This document shows, one piece after another, positions 34,423-42,625 of a stretch of 64,000 nt of DNA. Origin of the DNA: Myxococcus flavus (lineage in GTDB: Bacteria; Myxococcota; Myxococcia; Myxococcales; Myxococcaceae). The stretch's first letter is position 1; each line of letters begins with the position of its first letter. The position numbers and the translations under genes are program-made. The notes beneath the pieces were generated by a model, which saw only the letters and a program-made list of their open reading frames with translations, searched no databases and had not been told where the DNA came from. Location of the stretch: assembly GCF_050038885.1 (NCBI RefSeq), contig NZ_CP143624.1, forward strand, positions 1,674,001 to 1,738,000, in the 5' to 3' direction.

Positions 34423-34674
34423 TCAGTAGTACTTCGCGCAGGCAGCCCAGTTGGCCATGTAGCACTCGCCCTTGTGGATGCGACCAACGCCTTCAGGGCA
34501 CCTCCCCGGCTCCGATGTCGCCACCTTCACCCAGCACTTCGGGCGCTGCGCCAGCTCGGAGGCAAAGTCGTCACCGAACCCGTCCAGGGTGGTGCCGCGA
34601 AGCACAACAACGGCCACTGCCGCTCCGGCCAGCAAGACAGCAATGACAATCGCGAACACCCTCATCCGATTCAT
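34423..34674 (-). CDS. Small membrane-anchored or secreted protein
   Basis: An 83-residue protein. A hydrophobic N-terminal segment (MRVFAIVIAVLLAGAAVAVVVL) is either a signal anchor or uncleaved signal. The rest is short, with four spaced cysteines (KCWVKV, GRCPEG, GECYMA, AACAKYY), suggesting two disulfides outside the cytoplasm. No family recognised. The ATG has a GGGGGA sequence nearby. It diverges from the FHA activator gene. Confidence 0.6.
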   Translation of the reverse strand: MNRMRVFAIVIAVLLAGAAVAVVVLRGTTLDGFGDDFASELAQRPKCWVKVATSEPGRCPEGVGRIHKGECYMANWAACAKYY

Positions 34675-34952
34675 GACGTCCCCCGGGGAGTCAGCGAGGA
34701 TACAGCGACTCGGCGGATGGTGCGCCTGACGGTGCTCGTGGTCGTGCTGGGCTCGGGCCCAGCGCCCGGTGCCGGTCCATCCGCGACCTGCAGATCCGAG
34801 CGCGGCTGCCCTGGACACCTCCTCCAGGCCCCGGGGCGTCCCAGTCCCGGGGCCTGGCCCCACACGCCAAGAATCAACAAATGTGGGGATGCACCGCATA
34901 TTCAAGTCTTTCGGCTTACACAGTCCTTGCAATATGACCGGTAGCGGCCACG

Positions 34953-36338
34953 ATGACCGACGATACCCTCAGCGCCGAGCACGCCCCCTCTGCTGAAAGC
35001 GGAACCGGAGCAGCGGCGCTCGTCCTTGCCTATACGCGCAACGCATTCATCGAGGATGAGCGTCATGGGCTCGGCAGGGGCGCGACGCTCCTGGGGCGTG
35101 GCGTCCCCCTCTTCTCCCGGATCGCCCTGGACGATGCCCGGCTCTCCCGTGGCCATGCGCGCATCGAACACGTCGGGGGGACCTGGTTCGTCGAGGACCT
35201 GGGAAGCCACAATGGCACCCAGCTCAATGGACGACCGCTCACGGGGCGCGCCGCCCTCGCGTGGGGGGATGTCCTTCGCATGGGGGACACGCTGTTTGTC
35301 TTCGCCGAGGCCTCCGAGGCCCCGAAGGGAGCGCAGCGTATCGACGGACTGGTGGGAAGCAGCGCGGCGCTGACCCGGCTCCACCGCGACCTCGAGCGGG
35401 CGGCGCGGCATGAGCAGTCCGTGCTCATCCTGGGCGAAACCGGGACGGGCAAGGAGGTCGTGGCGCGCGCGCTCCATGAACGGAGCGGCCGGAAGGGGCC
35501 CTTCATCGCGCTCAACTGCGGAGGCGTCGCGGAGAGCGTGCTGGACAGCGAGCTGTTCGGGCATGTGCGCGGGGCGTTCACTGGCGCGGCGGCCTCCCGG
35601 GACGGGCTCCTGCGCGAGGCGCATGGGGGCACGCTGTTCCTGGACGAGCTGGGGGAGATGCCCCCCATGCTCCAGGTCAAGCTGCTCCGCGTGCTGGAGA
35701 CGCGGCAGGTCCGAGCCCTGGGAGGAGCGCAGGAGGTCCCCATCGACGTGCGGGTGCTCGCGGCCACCCACCGGGACCTCGTCTCCCAGGTGACCCAGGC
35801 CGCCTTCCGCGCGGACCTCTATGCCAGGCTCGTCCAGTGGCGCCTCCTGACGCCCCCTCTGCGCGAGCGCCGCGAGGACATCGCGCCGCTCGCGCGCCAC
35901 CTGCTCGGCCGCATGAAGGCCGAAGCCCGGCCCATCGACGTGGGCCTCGCCGAGGCCCTGCTCCTGCACGACTGGCCACTCAACGTGCGGGGCCTGCTCA
36001 ACGTGCTCTCCATCGCGGTCATCGCCTCGGACGGAGGCCCCCTGAAGCTGGGGATGCAGGTGGAGCACGAGCTGGAGGCGGAGCGACGGATGCTGACGGC
36101 CGGGGCCCCCGCGGTGGCGTCAGCGGAGGAGGGGCCGTCCCCGCCACCTGCTCGGCGCCCGGCGCGCGCGGTCGAATCCACCCCCCAGGAGCTGGAGACC
36201 CACCTGCGCGCGTACCAGGGAAGGGTCGCGGAAGTCGCCCGGCACCTCGGGTGCTCGCGGCAGCAGGTGTACCGGTGGATCGAGGACTTCGGACTCGAGC
36301 TGGACCACTACCGCGCTCCGCCGCCCCGCCTCGCCTGA
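34953..36338 (+). CDS. FHA-domain sigma-54-dependent activator
   Basis: A 461-residue enhancer-binding protein. The N-terminal FHA domain (about 25-125) keeps the phosphothreonine-binding residues Arg49, Ser65, His68 and Asn87 (LGRG, LSRGHARIEH, LGSHNGTQLNG). The AAA+ domain has Walker A GETGTGKE (161-168), the sigma-54 loop GAFTGA (207-212) and LFLDELGEM. A C-terminal Fis-type HTH (about 420-450, VAEVARHLGCSRQQVYRWIEDF) binds DNA. It should activate sigma-54 promoters when bound to a phosphorylated partner, plausibly the kinase encoded two genes downstream. The next gene starts 18 bases after its stop. Confidence 0.93.
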   Translation: MTDDTLSAEHAPSAESGTGAAALVLAYTRNAFIEDERHGLGRGATLLGRGVPLFSRIALDDARLSRGHARIEHVGGTWFVEDLGSHNGTQLNGRPLTGRAALAWGDVLRMGDTLFVFAEASEAPKGAQRIDGLVGSSAALTRLHRDLERAARHEQSVLILGETGTGKEVVARALHERSGRKGPFIALNCGGVAESVLDSELFGHVRGAFTGAAASRDGLLREAHGGTLFLDELGEMPPMLQVKLLRVLETRQVRALGGAQEVPIDVRVLAATHRDLVSQVTQAAFRADLYARLVQWRLLTPPLRERREDIAPLARHLLGRMKAEARPIDVGLAEALLLHDWPLNVRGLLNVLSIAVIASDGGPLKLGMQVEHELEAERRMLTAGAPAVASAEEGPSPPPARRPARAVESTPQELETHLRAYQGRVAEVARHLGCSRQQVYRWIEDFGLELDHYRAPPPRLA

Positions 36339-36356
36339 GGCTGCCCAGAGGGTCCC

Positions 36357-37466
36357 ATGCGTCCTTTCCTTCCCCTCGCGATGTTGTCCGTGATGGCGAC
36401 GCTCAGCGGCCAGGACTGTGCTGAGCCCAGCGCATCCGGGCCGCAGGCCCAGGCCTCCCGCGAGGCCACGCCCCTCGAACCGAACCACGTCAACCCGCAG
36501 GCGCCCAGCCCTACCGGCTGGGCCGGAGTCGACGGCGGCAGCGTCTTCTTCCGGGCGCGGTTCGACGGGGGCGGCATCTGGACGGGAAGCGATGGGCGGC
36601 GCTACCGAATCATCGAGAGTCCGCCGGTGGACCCGTGCCTGCCCGCGGTCCTTCAAGACGCGGGCGCCCAGCTCAAGCTCTACACCGTGACCGACGTCGA
36701 CCTGCGCCACAACGTCTGCGAGGGCAAGGGCTATCACACGCAGAACCCCCAGGAATGCTCACCGGACGCGGGCAACTTCTATGAAGGGAAGGCCGTCATC
36801 ATCCCCGGCTGCTGGCTGCCGGACGGAGGCTTCAACGACGGGGGCGGCGCCGCCCCCTGCTTCACGGCGAGCTGCACGACGGGCGCGGTCGGCGTTTGCG
36901 CGCACTGGGGATACCTCCCGGATCAGGAGTGGGATGGAGGGCCCCCGCTCGCGCGGCTGTTCGAGGCGTGTGTGCGGGCCGCGCGCGCCGACTACAACGG
37001 CGACGGCGAGTCCTTCACGTGCCAGGGCACCTACGTCGACTTCGTCGACGGCCATGGCATCCAGACCCAGGACACCTTCGACGGCGGAGGGCTTCCACCG
37101 CTGCTCTTCGAGGCCGCCTGGAGCGAGCAAGGCGCCGTGCCCTTCGGCGTGATGCCGGATGGCGGGAGCTGCGTGCGGCCGCGTTACACCCCTTCCCCCC
37201 TCTCCAGAATCCGAGGAGCGCCAGGGACGCAGCTGACGGCGAGCTACGACTGCCAGCAGCCCGGTGACGCGGGGACGCCCTTGAGGAAGTACTTCGATGG
37301 GGGCGTGCCCTTCCTGTTGCTGACCCAGACCTGGAAGAACGAGTACTGCGTCACGGACGATGGGAAGGATGGTGGGCTCCGCATCCATTGTCCCGCGTGC
37401 GGCGGGGACCCCCTGGGGCCCAGGACCTGCCAGGGTGGGAGCTGCGCGTCCCCTCCGCTGCCGTGA
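36357..37466 (+). CDS. Secreted ADYC-type protein
   Basis: A 369-residue exported protein with hydrophobic N-terminal signal (MRPFLPLAMLSVMATLSGQ) and many cysteines. The segment ACVRAARADYNGDGESFTCQGT carries the family ADYCGDG motif with Asn replacing Cys, within the ADYC domain known mainly from myxobacteria. Other blocks include GWAGVDGGSVFFRARFDGGG and CTTGAVGVCAHWGY. Function unknown; placement between a sigma-54 activator and a membrane kinase suggests an extracytoplasmic partner or signal sensor. The stop overlaps the kinase start (GTGA), implying strict co-expression. Confidence 0.78.
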   Translation: MRPFLPLAMLSVMATLSGQDCAEPSASGPQAQASREATPLEPNHVNPQAPSPTGWAGVDGGSVFFRARFDGGGIWTGSDGRRYRIIESPPVDPCLPAVLQDAGAQLKLYTVTDVDLRHNVCEGKGYHTQNPQECSPDAGNFYEGKAVIIPGCWLPDGGFNDGGGAAPCFTASCTTGAVGVCAHWGYLPDQEWDGGPPLARLFEACVRAARADYNGDGESFTCQGTYVDFVDGHGIQTQDTFDGGGLPPLLFEAAWSEQGAVPFGVMPDGGSCVRPRYTPSPLSRIRGAPGTQLTASYDCQQPGDAGTPLRKYFDGGVPFLLLTQTWKNEYCVTDDGKDGGLRIHCPACGGDPLGPRTCQGGSCASPPLP

Positions 37467-40400
37467 GCGCCTCCGCCCCGGGGAGCTGGGAGCCGCCCCC
37501 AGCGTTCGACGAGTACCGCCTCATCCGCCTGCTGGGCCAGGGGGGAATGGGCCGCGTCTACCTGGCCGAGGACACGGCACTCCAGCGCAGGGTCGCCATC
37601 AAGTTCATCGGCGCGGAGCGGTCCGGCCCGGGCCCGCGCGACCAGCTCTTCACCGAAGCCCGGGCGCTCGCCCGCCTCCGCCATCCGAACGTGGTGATGG
37701 TGTACCGGGTCTCGGAGGTGGGCGCCCACCCCTACCTGGTGCAGGAGTTCCTCCCGGGCGTCTCCCTGAGGAGCCTGCCCATGCCGCTCCCGCCGGAGCG
37801 GGTCCTGGCCATCGCCCTGGGCCTGGGACGGGGACTGGCCGCCGCGCACCGCGCGCAGGTGCTCCACCGCGACATCAAGCCGGACAACGTCATGGTGCTT
37901 CCGGATGGCGAGGTGAAGCTCGTCGACTTCGGGCTCGCCCTCTCCTGGGCGGCGGGTCCGGGGGAAGACGCGCCCGCGGCCCGGCCCCCCGCCCCCATCG
38001 CCGGCACGCGCGGTTACATGGCGCCGGAGGCCTTGCGCGGCGAGCCGCCTGGCCCGCGGGGAGATGTCTATGGCCTGGGCATGGTGCTCCACGAGCTGCT
38101 GACGGGCCATCGCCCCCTCGACGCGCCCACCGCGAGCGGGGCAGTGGATGAACCGCTGGCTTTCGAGGCGCGCCCTCCCGGCTCGGAGCCGGCGCCGTCC
38201 GAAAGCGGGCTCGGCGCCCGGCTGCGCGCCATCATCCGCCGGTGCCTCGAATACGACCCGGCACGGCGCTTCGCCTCCGCCGACGCGCTGTGCGCGGAGC
38301 TCGAGCGGCTCGCGGAGCTCGCGCGGCTGGAGGGGGCCGGCGACGCGGTGCCGGCCCCTCCGGGCAACCCCTACCGCGGGCTCCAGGCCTTCGACGCGGA
38401 GCACCGGGGGTTCTTCTTCGGGCGTGGCGCGGAGGTCCGCGCCATCCATGAGCGCCTCCGCGCCCAGGCGCTGGTGCTCGTCGTGGGGGACTCAGGGGTG
38501 GGCAAGTCCTCGCTGTGCCGGGCGGGAGTGTCACCGCGCGTCACGCAAGCGGGGCTCGGGGACGGCTGTGCCTACACCGTGCTGGCGCTCATGCCCGGGC
38601 GCCGGCCATTCACGGCGCTGGTCGCCGCGGTGGCGGGCCGGCTCGGCCTGTCCGAGGAGACGCTGGCGGCCCAGGCGCGGCATGAGCCCGCGGCACTGGC
38701 GCGGGCCCTGCGGGCCGCCGGGCCCGCGCGAGGCACCCTGCTCTTCATCGATCAGCTCGAGGAGCTGTTCACCCAGAGCGAGCCGGACGAGGCGTCCGCC
38801 TTCACGCAGGTGCTCGGGCACCTGGCCATCCTGGCCCGGGGGGTGCGCACCCTGGCCACGGTGCGAGGGGACTACTTCACGCGGCTGGCGGCGCTGCCGG
38901 GGCTGGAGGATGAAGTGGCGCGCGCGCTCTTCCTCGTCAGGCCCCTGGGCCCGGAAGGAACGCGCGAGGCCGTGGTCGGTCCGGCGCGCGTGACGGGCGT
39001 CGCGTTCGAAACGGAGGCCCTGGTGGACACGCTCGTGGCCTCCTCCGCCCGCGCCCCGGGGGGACTGCCCATCCTCCAGTTCACGCTCGCCGAGCTGTGG
39101 GATGCACGAGACCGGGAGACCCAGCGCATCCAGGAGGCGTCGCTGGAGGCGCTCGGGGGCGTGGCCGGAGCCCTGGGCCGGCACGCGGACGGGGCGCTGG
39201 CGGCGCTGCCCCCCGACGCGCGGCTGGCGGCTCGCGGCCTGCTGCTGCGGCTCATCAGTCCGGAAGGCGCCCGGGTCCGTCGGACCACCCGGGAGCTCGG
39301 CGCGGAGACCGCCGCGAATCGCACCGCGCTGGAGGCCCTGGTCCGGGCCCGCCTCGTCGTGGTCCGGCAGGACGGCGAGGCGCACGTCCACGAGGTGGCG
39401 CACGAAGCCCTGCTCGAGGGTTGGTCCACCCTCCGCGGCTGGCTTGAAGAGGCCCGCCAGGAGCGGCAGGTGCTCGAGCGGGTGCGGCTCGCCGCGGCCG
39501 GCTGGGAGCGCGCGGGCCGCCCCACCTCGGCCCTGTGGAGCCGGCGTGAGCTCGACGTGGTGACCGCGGCCGGCGCGCTCGCGCTGACGCGGCAGGAGGC
39601 GGCTTTCCTCGCGGCCTCGCGGCGGGCCCTCCGGCGCACCTTCGCGCGGCGCCTGGGGCTGGCGCTGGCCCTGCCCCTCACCGCGATGGTGGCCGGGGGC
39701 GCGGCCTGGCTGAAGGGTCGCCACGCGCTGGAGCGCACGGTGCAGGCGCACCTGGATGAAGCCCGGGCGTCCATCGCCGAAGCCCGGACTCACCATGCCG
39801 CGGCGAAGGCCGCGCGCGCGGACGCCTTCCAGCGCTGGGACGCTCGAGGGGAGCGCGCCCTCACTGGTGCTCCGCTCGCGGGAGATGGAGGCGAGCCGGA
39901 GGAGACCTGGGCCGAGGCACGAAGGAGCGATGGCGTCGCGGACGAGGCCTACCAGCGCGCCACGCAGGCGCTCGACACCGCCCTGCTGCTGGACGGCTCG
40001 CGGCGGGAGGCCCGCGGACTGCTCACGGAGGTGCTGACCGGGCGGATGGAGCTGGCGGAGTGGTTCTTCCGTCCCGGACAGCGGCGCGAGGCCCTGCGCA
40101 GGCTGGCGAGCCTCGATGACGACGGCACCAGCCAGCGCCGGCTCCTCGCACCGCCCGTCCTGGACCTCGCCACGGAGCCGCCGGGCGCGGAGGTGCTGCT
40201 CCAGCACGACACGGGCGTGCCCGGAGGCCCCAGGCTGTCCGAAGGCATCTCCCTGGGCCGGACGCCCCTCGCGTCGCGCACGCTCGCGACGGGCCCGGGG
40301 TCCTACGTCCTCACCTTCCAGGCACCGGGCTTGGCGCGCGCGGTCCTGCCGGTGGTGCTCTCGTCGGGAGAGAACCTCCAGGCGCGCATCCCCCTGCCGC

Positions 40401-41242
40401 GGGCGGCCGACCTCCCCGAGGGCTTCATCTACATCCCCCCAGGCCGCTTCCTCTTCGGCAGTAGCGACGACGAGGCCCTGCGGCGCGAGTTCCTCCAGGC
40501 GCCCCCGCTCCGGCAGGTGACGACCGAGGGTTACCTCATCGCCCGCCATGAGGTGACGTTCGCCGAGTGGCTCGCGTTCCTCGATGCGCTGCCCCCCGAC
40601 GAGCGGAGGCGACACACGCCCGGCGTGCGCTCAACGGCCGGCGCGCTGGCGCTCACCCGGGAGGAGACGGGCTGGCGGCTCATGCTGCAGCCCACGCGGC
40701 ATCCCCTCCACGCGAGCAGCGGCGAGCCCATCCGCTACCCGGGCCGCGCCCACAGGGCCGTGCAGGACTGGTTGCGCTTTCCCATCTCGGCCATCTCGCT
40801 CGAGGATGCGCGGGCCTACCTCGCGTGGCTGGACCGCTCCGGACGCGTCCCGGGAGCCCGGCTGTGCTCCGAATACGAGTGGGAGCGCGCGGCGCGTGGC
40901 GCGGACGCCCGCCTGTTTCCCATGGGCGACCTGCTCGCGCCGGACGACGCGAACTTCGATGAGACCTATGGCCGCCAGCCGCTGGGCTTCGGTCCCGACG
41001 AGGTGGGCGCCCACCCTGCTTCCGCCAGCCCCTTCGGGGTGATGGACATGGCCGGCAACGTCATCGAGTGGGTGCGGTCGGTCCGCGAGCCCGGGGAGGC
41101 AGTGGCCCGCGGCGGGTCCTGGTACTACGACCGCATCTCCAACCGCTCCAATTCGCGAATGCCCAACGAGCCCTCGTTGAGGGACATCCGCGTCGGGCTC
41201 CGCGTCTGCGCGCCCGCCCCGGCTCCGCGTGACGCCCCGTGA
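37463..41242 (+). CDS. Ser/Thr kinase - STAND ATPase - SUMF1 fusion
   Basis: A 1259-residue membrane protein starting at GTG inside the ADYC stop. The kinase domain (about 17-275) has the glycine loop GQGGMG, Lys47, HRD at 135-137 and DFG at 155-157, so it should be active. A STAND/nSTAND1 ATPase (about 300-700) follows NPYRGLQAFDAEHRGFFFGR, with Walker A VGDSGVGKSS near 345. One membrane span is near 730-752. The C-terminal SUMF1/FGE-like domain (about 985-1250, FIYIPPGRFLFGSSDDEA to WYYDRISNRSNSRMPNEPS) would lie outside the cytoplasm as a sensor. FGE catalytic cysteines are not evident. Likely phosphorylates targets read by the FHA activator. Confidence 0.9.
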   Translation: MSASAPGSWEPPPAFDEYRLIRLLGQGGMGRVYLAEDTALQRRVAIKFIGAERSGPGPRDQLFTEARALARLRHPNVVMVYRVSEVGAHPYLVQEFLPGVSLRSLPMPLPPERVLAIALGLGRGLAAAHRAQVLHRDIKPDNVMVLPDGEVKLVDFGLALSWAAGPGEDAPAARPPAPIAGTRGYMAPEALRGEPPGPRGDVYGLGMVLHELLTGHRPLDAPTASGAVDEPLAFEARPPGSEPAPSESGLGARLRAIIRRCLEYDPARRFASADALCAELERLAELARLEGAGDAVPAPPGNPYRGLQAFDAEHRGFFFGRGAEVRAIHERLRAQALVLVVGDSGVGKSSLCRAGVSPRVTQAGLGDGCAYTVLALMPGRRPFTALVAAVAGRLGLSEETLAAQARHEPAALARALRAAGPARGTLLFIDQLEELFTQSEPDEASAFTQVLGHLAILARGVRTLATVRGDYFTRLAALPGLEDEVARALFLVRPLGPEGTREAVVGPARVTGVAFETEALVDTLVASSARAPGGLPILQFTLAELWDARDRETQRIQEASLEALGGVAGALGRHADGALAALPPDARLAARGLLLRLISPEGARVRRTTRELGAETAANRTALEALVRARLVVVRQDGEAHVHEVAHEALLEGWSTLRGWLEEARQERQVLERVRLAAAGWERAGRPTSALWSRRELDVVTAAGALALTRQEAAFLAASRRALRRTFARRLGLALALPLTAMVAGGAAWLKGRHALERTVQAHLDEARASIAEARTHHAAAKAARADAFQRWDARGERALTGAPLAGDGGEPEETWAEARRSDGVADEAYQRATQALDTALLLDGSRREARGLLTEVLTGRMELAEWFFRPGQRREALRRLASLDDDGTSQRRLLAPPVLDLATEPPGAEVLLQHDTGVPGGPRLSEGISLGRTPLASRTLATGPGSYVLTFQAPGLARAVLPVVLSSGENLQARIPLPRAADLPEGFIYIPPGRFLFGSSDDEALRREFLQAPPLRQVTTEGYLIARHEVTFAEWLAFLDALPPDERRRHTPGVRSTAGALALTREETGWRLMLQPTRHPLHASSGEPIRYPGRAHRAVQDWLRFPISAISLEDARAYLAWLDRSGRVPGARLCSEYEWERAARGADARLFPMGDLLAPDDANFDETYGRQPLGFGPDEVGAHPASASPFGVMDMAGNVIEWVRSVREPGEAVARGGSWYYDRISNRSNSRMPNEPSLRDIRVGLRVCAPAPAPRDAP

Positions 41243-41263
41243 CGTGACCAGGGCCATCCGCGT

Positions 41264-41285
41264 CCGGACATGTCCGGACATGTCC
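41264..41285. promoter_or_regulatory. Tandem palindromic operator-like site
   Basis: GGACATGTCC is a perfect 10-bp palindrome present twice head-to-tail (41266-41275 and 41276-41285), preceded by CC. It lies just after the kinase-fusion stop and 135 bases before the avidin-like gene. Such an array suits a dimeric regulator binding one face of the helix and is a candidate operator for the downstream gene. Confidence 0.5.
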
Positions 41286-41419
41286 AGGACCGGCGCGCGC
41301 ACGCGACAGCGCCCCCTCGGCCACTGCGACCACCCTCTCAGTGCGGGCTGGCACATCGCGTGCTCATGGGGACGCCCGAGCCCACGCCGGGCTCCTCGAC
41401 CCCCAGAGAGGTTTCACTC

Positions 41420-41857
41420 ATGAAGCAGAGCAAGCTCTTCGGCCTCCTCTTCGTCCTCCCCATGCTGATGCTCAGCACCTCCGCCCACGCATTCGACATC
41501 AATGGGACGTACACCTCCGAGGCCGGCGAATTCGTCCTGAAGATCACCCAATCCCACGATTGGGACGGCTCCTTCAGCGGGACCTACTTCACCCAGTTCA
41601 CCCCGGTCGGCCCCTTGAGCATCCCCGTCTCGGGGACCTTCCACTTCGTCAACAACCCCGACGGTAAGCTGGTGCCGCTCGCCCTCTCCTTCTCGGCGAT
41701 GATGCGGCCTGATGCGGGCTGGCCCTATGTGCTGTTGGACGCCTGGTCGGGCGTTCTCACGCAGCCCGGCAGCATCTCCGCGACGGGCGTGAGGACCTTC
41801 CTGCCCGCGGGCGGCCCGGGCGTGATGTCGAGCCTCGGAACCCACACCCTGGACTGA
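41420..41857 (+). CDS. Secreted avidin-like protein
   Basis: A 145-residue exported protein. The signal peptide MKQSKLFGLLFVLPMLMLSTSAHA is cleaved before FDINGTY. The ~121-residue mature part follows the avidin strand pattern: NGTYTSEAGEFVLKITQ...GSFSGTYFTQF matches the opening avidin strands (G-W/Y-x-N-x-x-G-S ... F/L-T-G-T-Y), later LALSFSAMM and DAWSGVL match the middle, and FLPAGGPGVMSSLGTHTLD matches the closing strand. Biotin-contact Asn and Ser near strand one are replaced (Ser, Glu) and key Trp residues are mostly absent, so another ligand is likely. Distant homology judged by eye. Confidence 0.45.
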   Translation: MKQSKLFGLLFVLPMLMLSTSAHAFDINGTYTSEAGEFVLKITQSHDWDGSFSGTYFTQFTPVGPLSIPVSGTFHFVNNPDGKLVPLALSFSAMMRPDAGWPYVLLDAWSGVLTQPGSISATGVRTFLPAGGPGVMSSLGTHTLD

Positions 41858-42169
41858 CGCCGGGAACAGTCGAGCCGCAGGCAGGGGAGGCAGTGGCGCA
41901 GCCAGGCCGCGCGCATCGCGAGCGGAGTGGCCGAGCGTCACCGCCTCCCCGTCCACGTCAGGGCCCGAGGCGCAAGCCGGCGGCGCTGTCCCCCCGGATG
42001 TGGCGCTGCTCCCCGCACCCACCCACCGAGGCGTGGTGGTTAGTACGTATGGCCATGTCAGGGGCGCGCCGTATGACGTCCACGTGCCGACACATGCACG
42101 GCGTGGACAAGCACCAACGCCTTGCTCCAGTGTGCGCGGCACCAACACGCCCGCTCCGAGGAGGAAGGC
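41858..42169. other. Intergenic region
   Basis: About 310 bases between the avidin-like gene and the next small secreted-protein gene. It holds a slightly AT-richer patch (TTAGTACGTATGG near 42038) that could include a promoter, but no hexamer pair or hairpin is convincing. Confidence 0.3.
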
Positions 42170-42454
42170 ATGAGGACGACGCTCGCCGCGATGGCCCTGG
42201 TTCCCACCCTGCTCGCGTCATCCACCGCGTGGGCCGCGGTGACGGTGCGCTACCACAACCGCGATTCGCGCGGCCACACGTGGCCCGTGGTGTGTAGCGG
42301 CGTGAAGACGTCGGTGACGTTCGGAAAGAGCCAGACGGCCTCCGTCACCATCCAGGGCTCCGGGCCCTGCTCCGTGAAGACGGACGCGGGCACCGTGGTC
42401 CTCAAGGGTGGGGAGGACCTGGAGATCAAGGACGGCCGCATCCTGGTCAAGTGA
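42170..42454 (+). CDS. Small secreted protein
   Basis: A 94-residue protein: signal MRTTLAAMALVPTLLASSTAWA, cleaved before AVTVRYHNRD. The mature ~72 residues form a likely beta-sandwich (VTVRYHNRDSRGHTW, KTSVTFGKSQTASVTIQGSG, KTDAGTVVLKGGEDLEIKDGRILVK) with two cysteines that may pair. No family recognised. GAGGAGG before the ATG gives a strong ribosome-binding site. Precedes the ammonium transporter gene by about 170 bases. Confidence 0.7.
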   Translation: MRTTLAAMALVPTLLASSTAWAAVTVRYHNRDSRGHTWPVVCSGVKTSVTFGKSQTASVTIQGSGPCSVKTDAGTVVLKGGEDLEIKDGRILVK

Positions 42455-42565
42455 AGGCACCGGCCAGCCGACCTCCAGGCCGCCCACTCGCCACCAGAGC
42501 ACTCACCTTTATATTAAGTTTCGACGGATTTAGCCTACTTCGGCACCAAATAAGACTCCATCGCA

Positions 42566-42594
42566 TTGAAGTTAGCCCAGAACGGACCCATACT
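42566..42594 (+). promoter_or_regulatory. Sigma-70-like promoter of amtB
   Basis: TTGAAG (42566-42571) and CATACT (42589-42594) are separated by exactly 17 bases, 31 bases before the amtB ATG. The local sequence is AT-rich compared with surrounding genes. No sigma-54 -24/-12 element, which often controls ammonium transporters, was found in the gap. Confidence 0.4.
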
Positions 42595-42625
42595 GCATTG
42601 CGTCACTCTTCCGGGTGGAGGCGCA

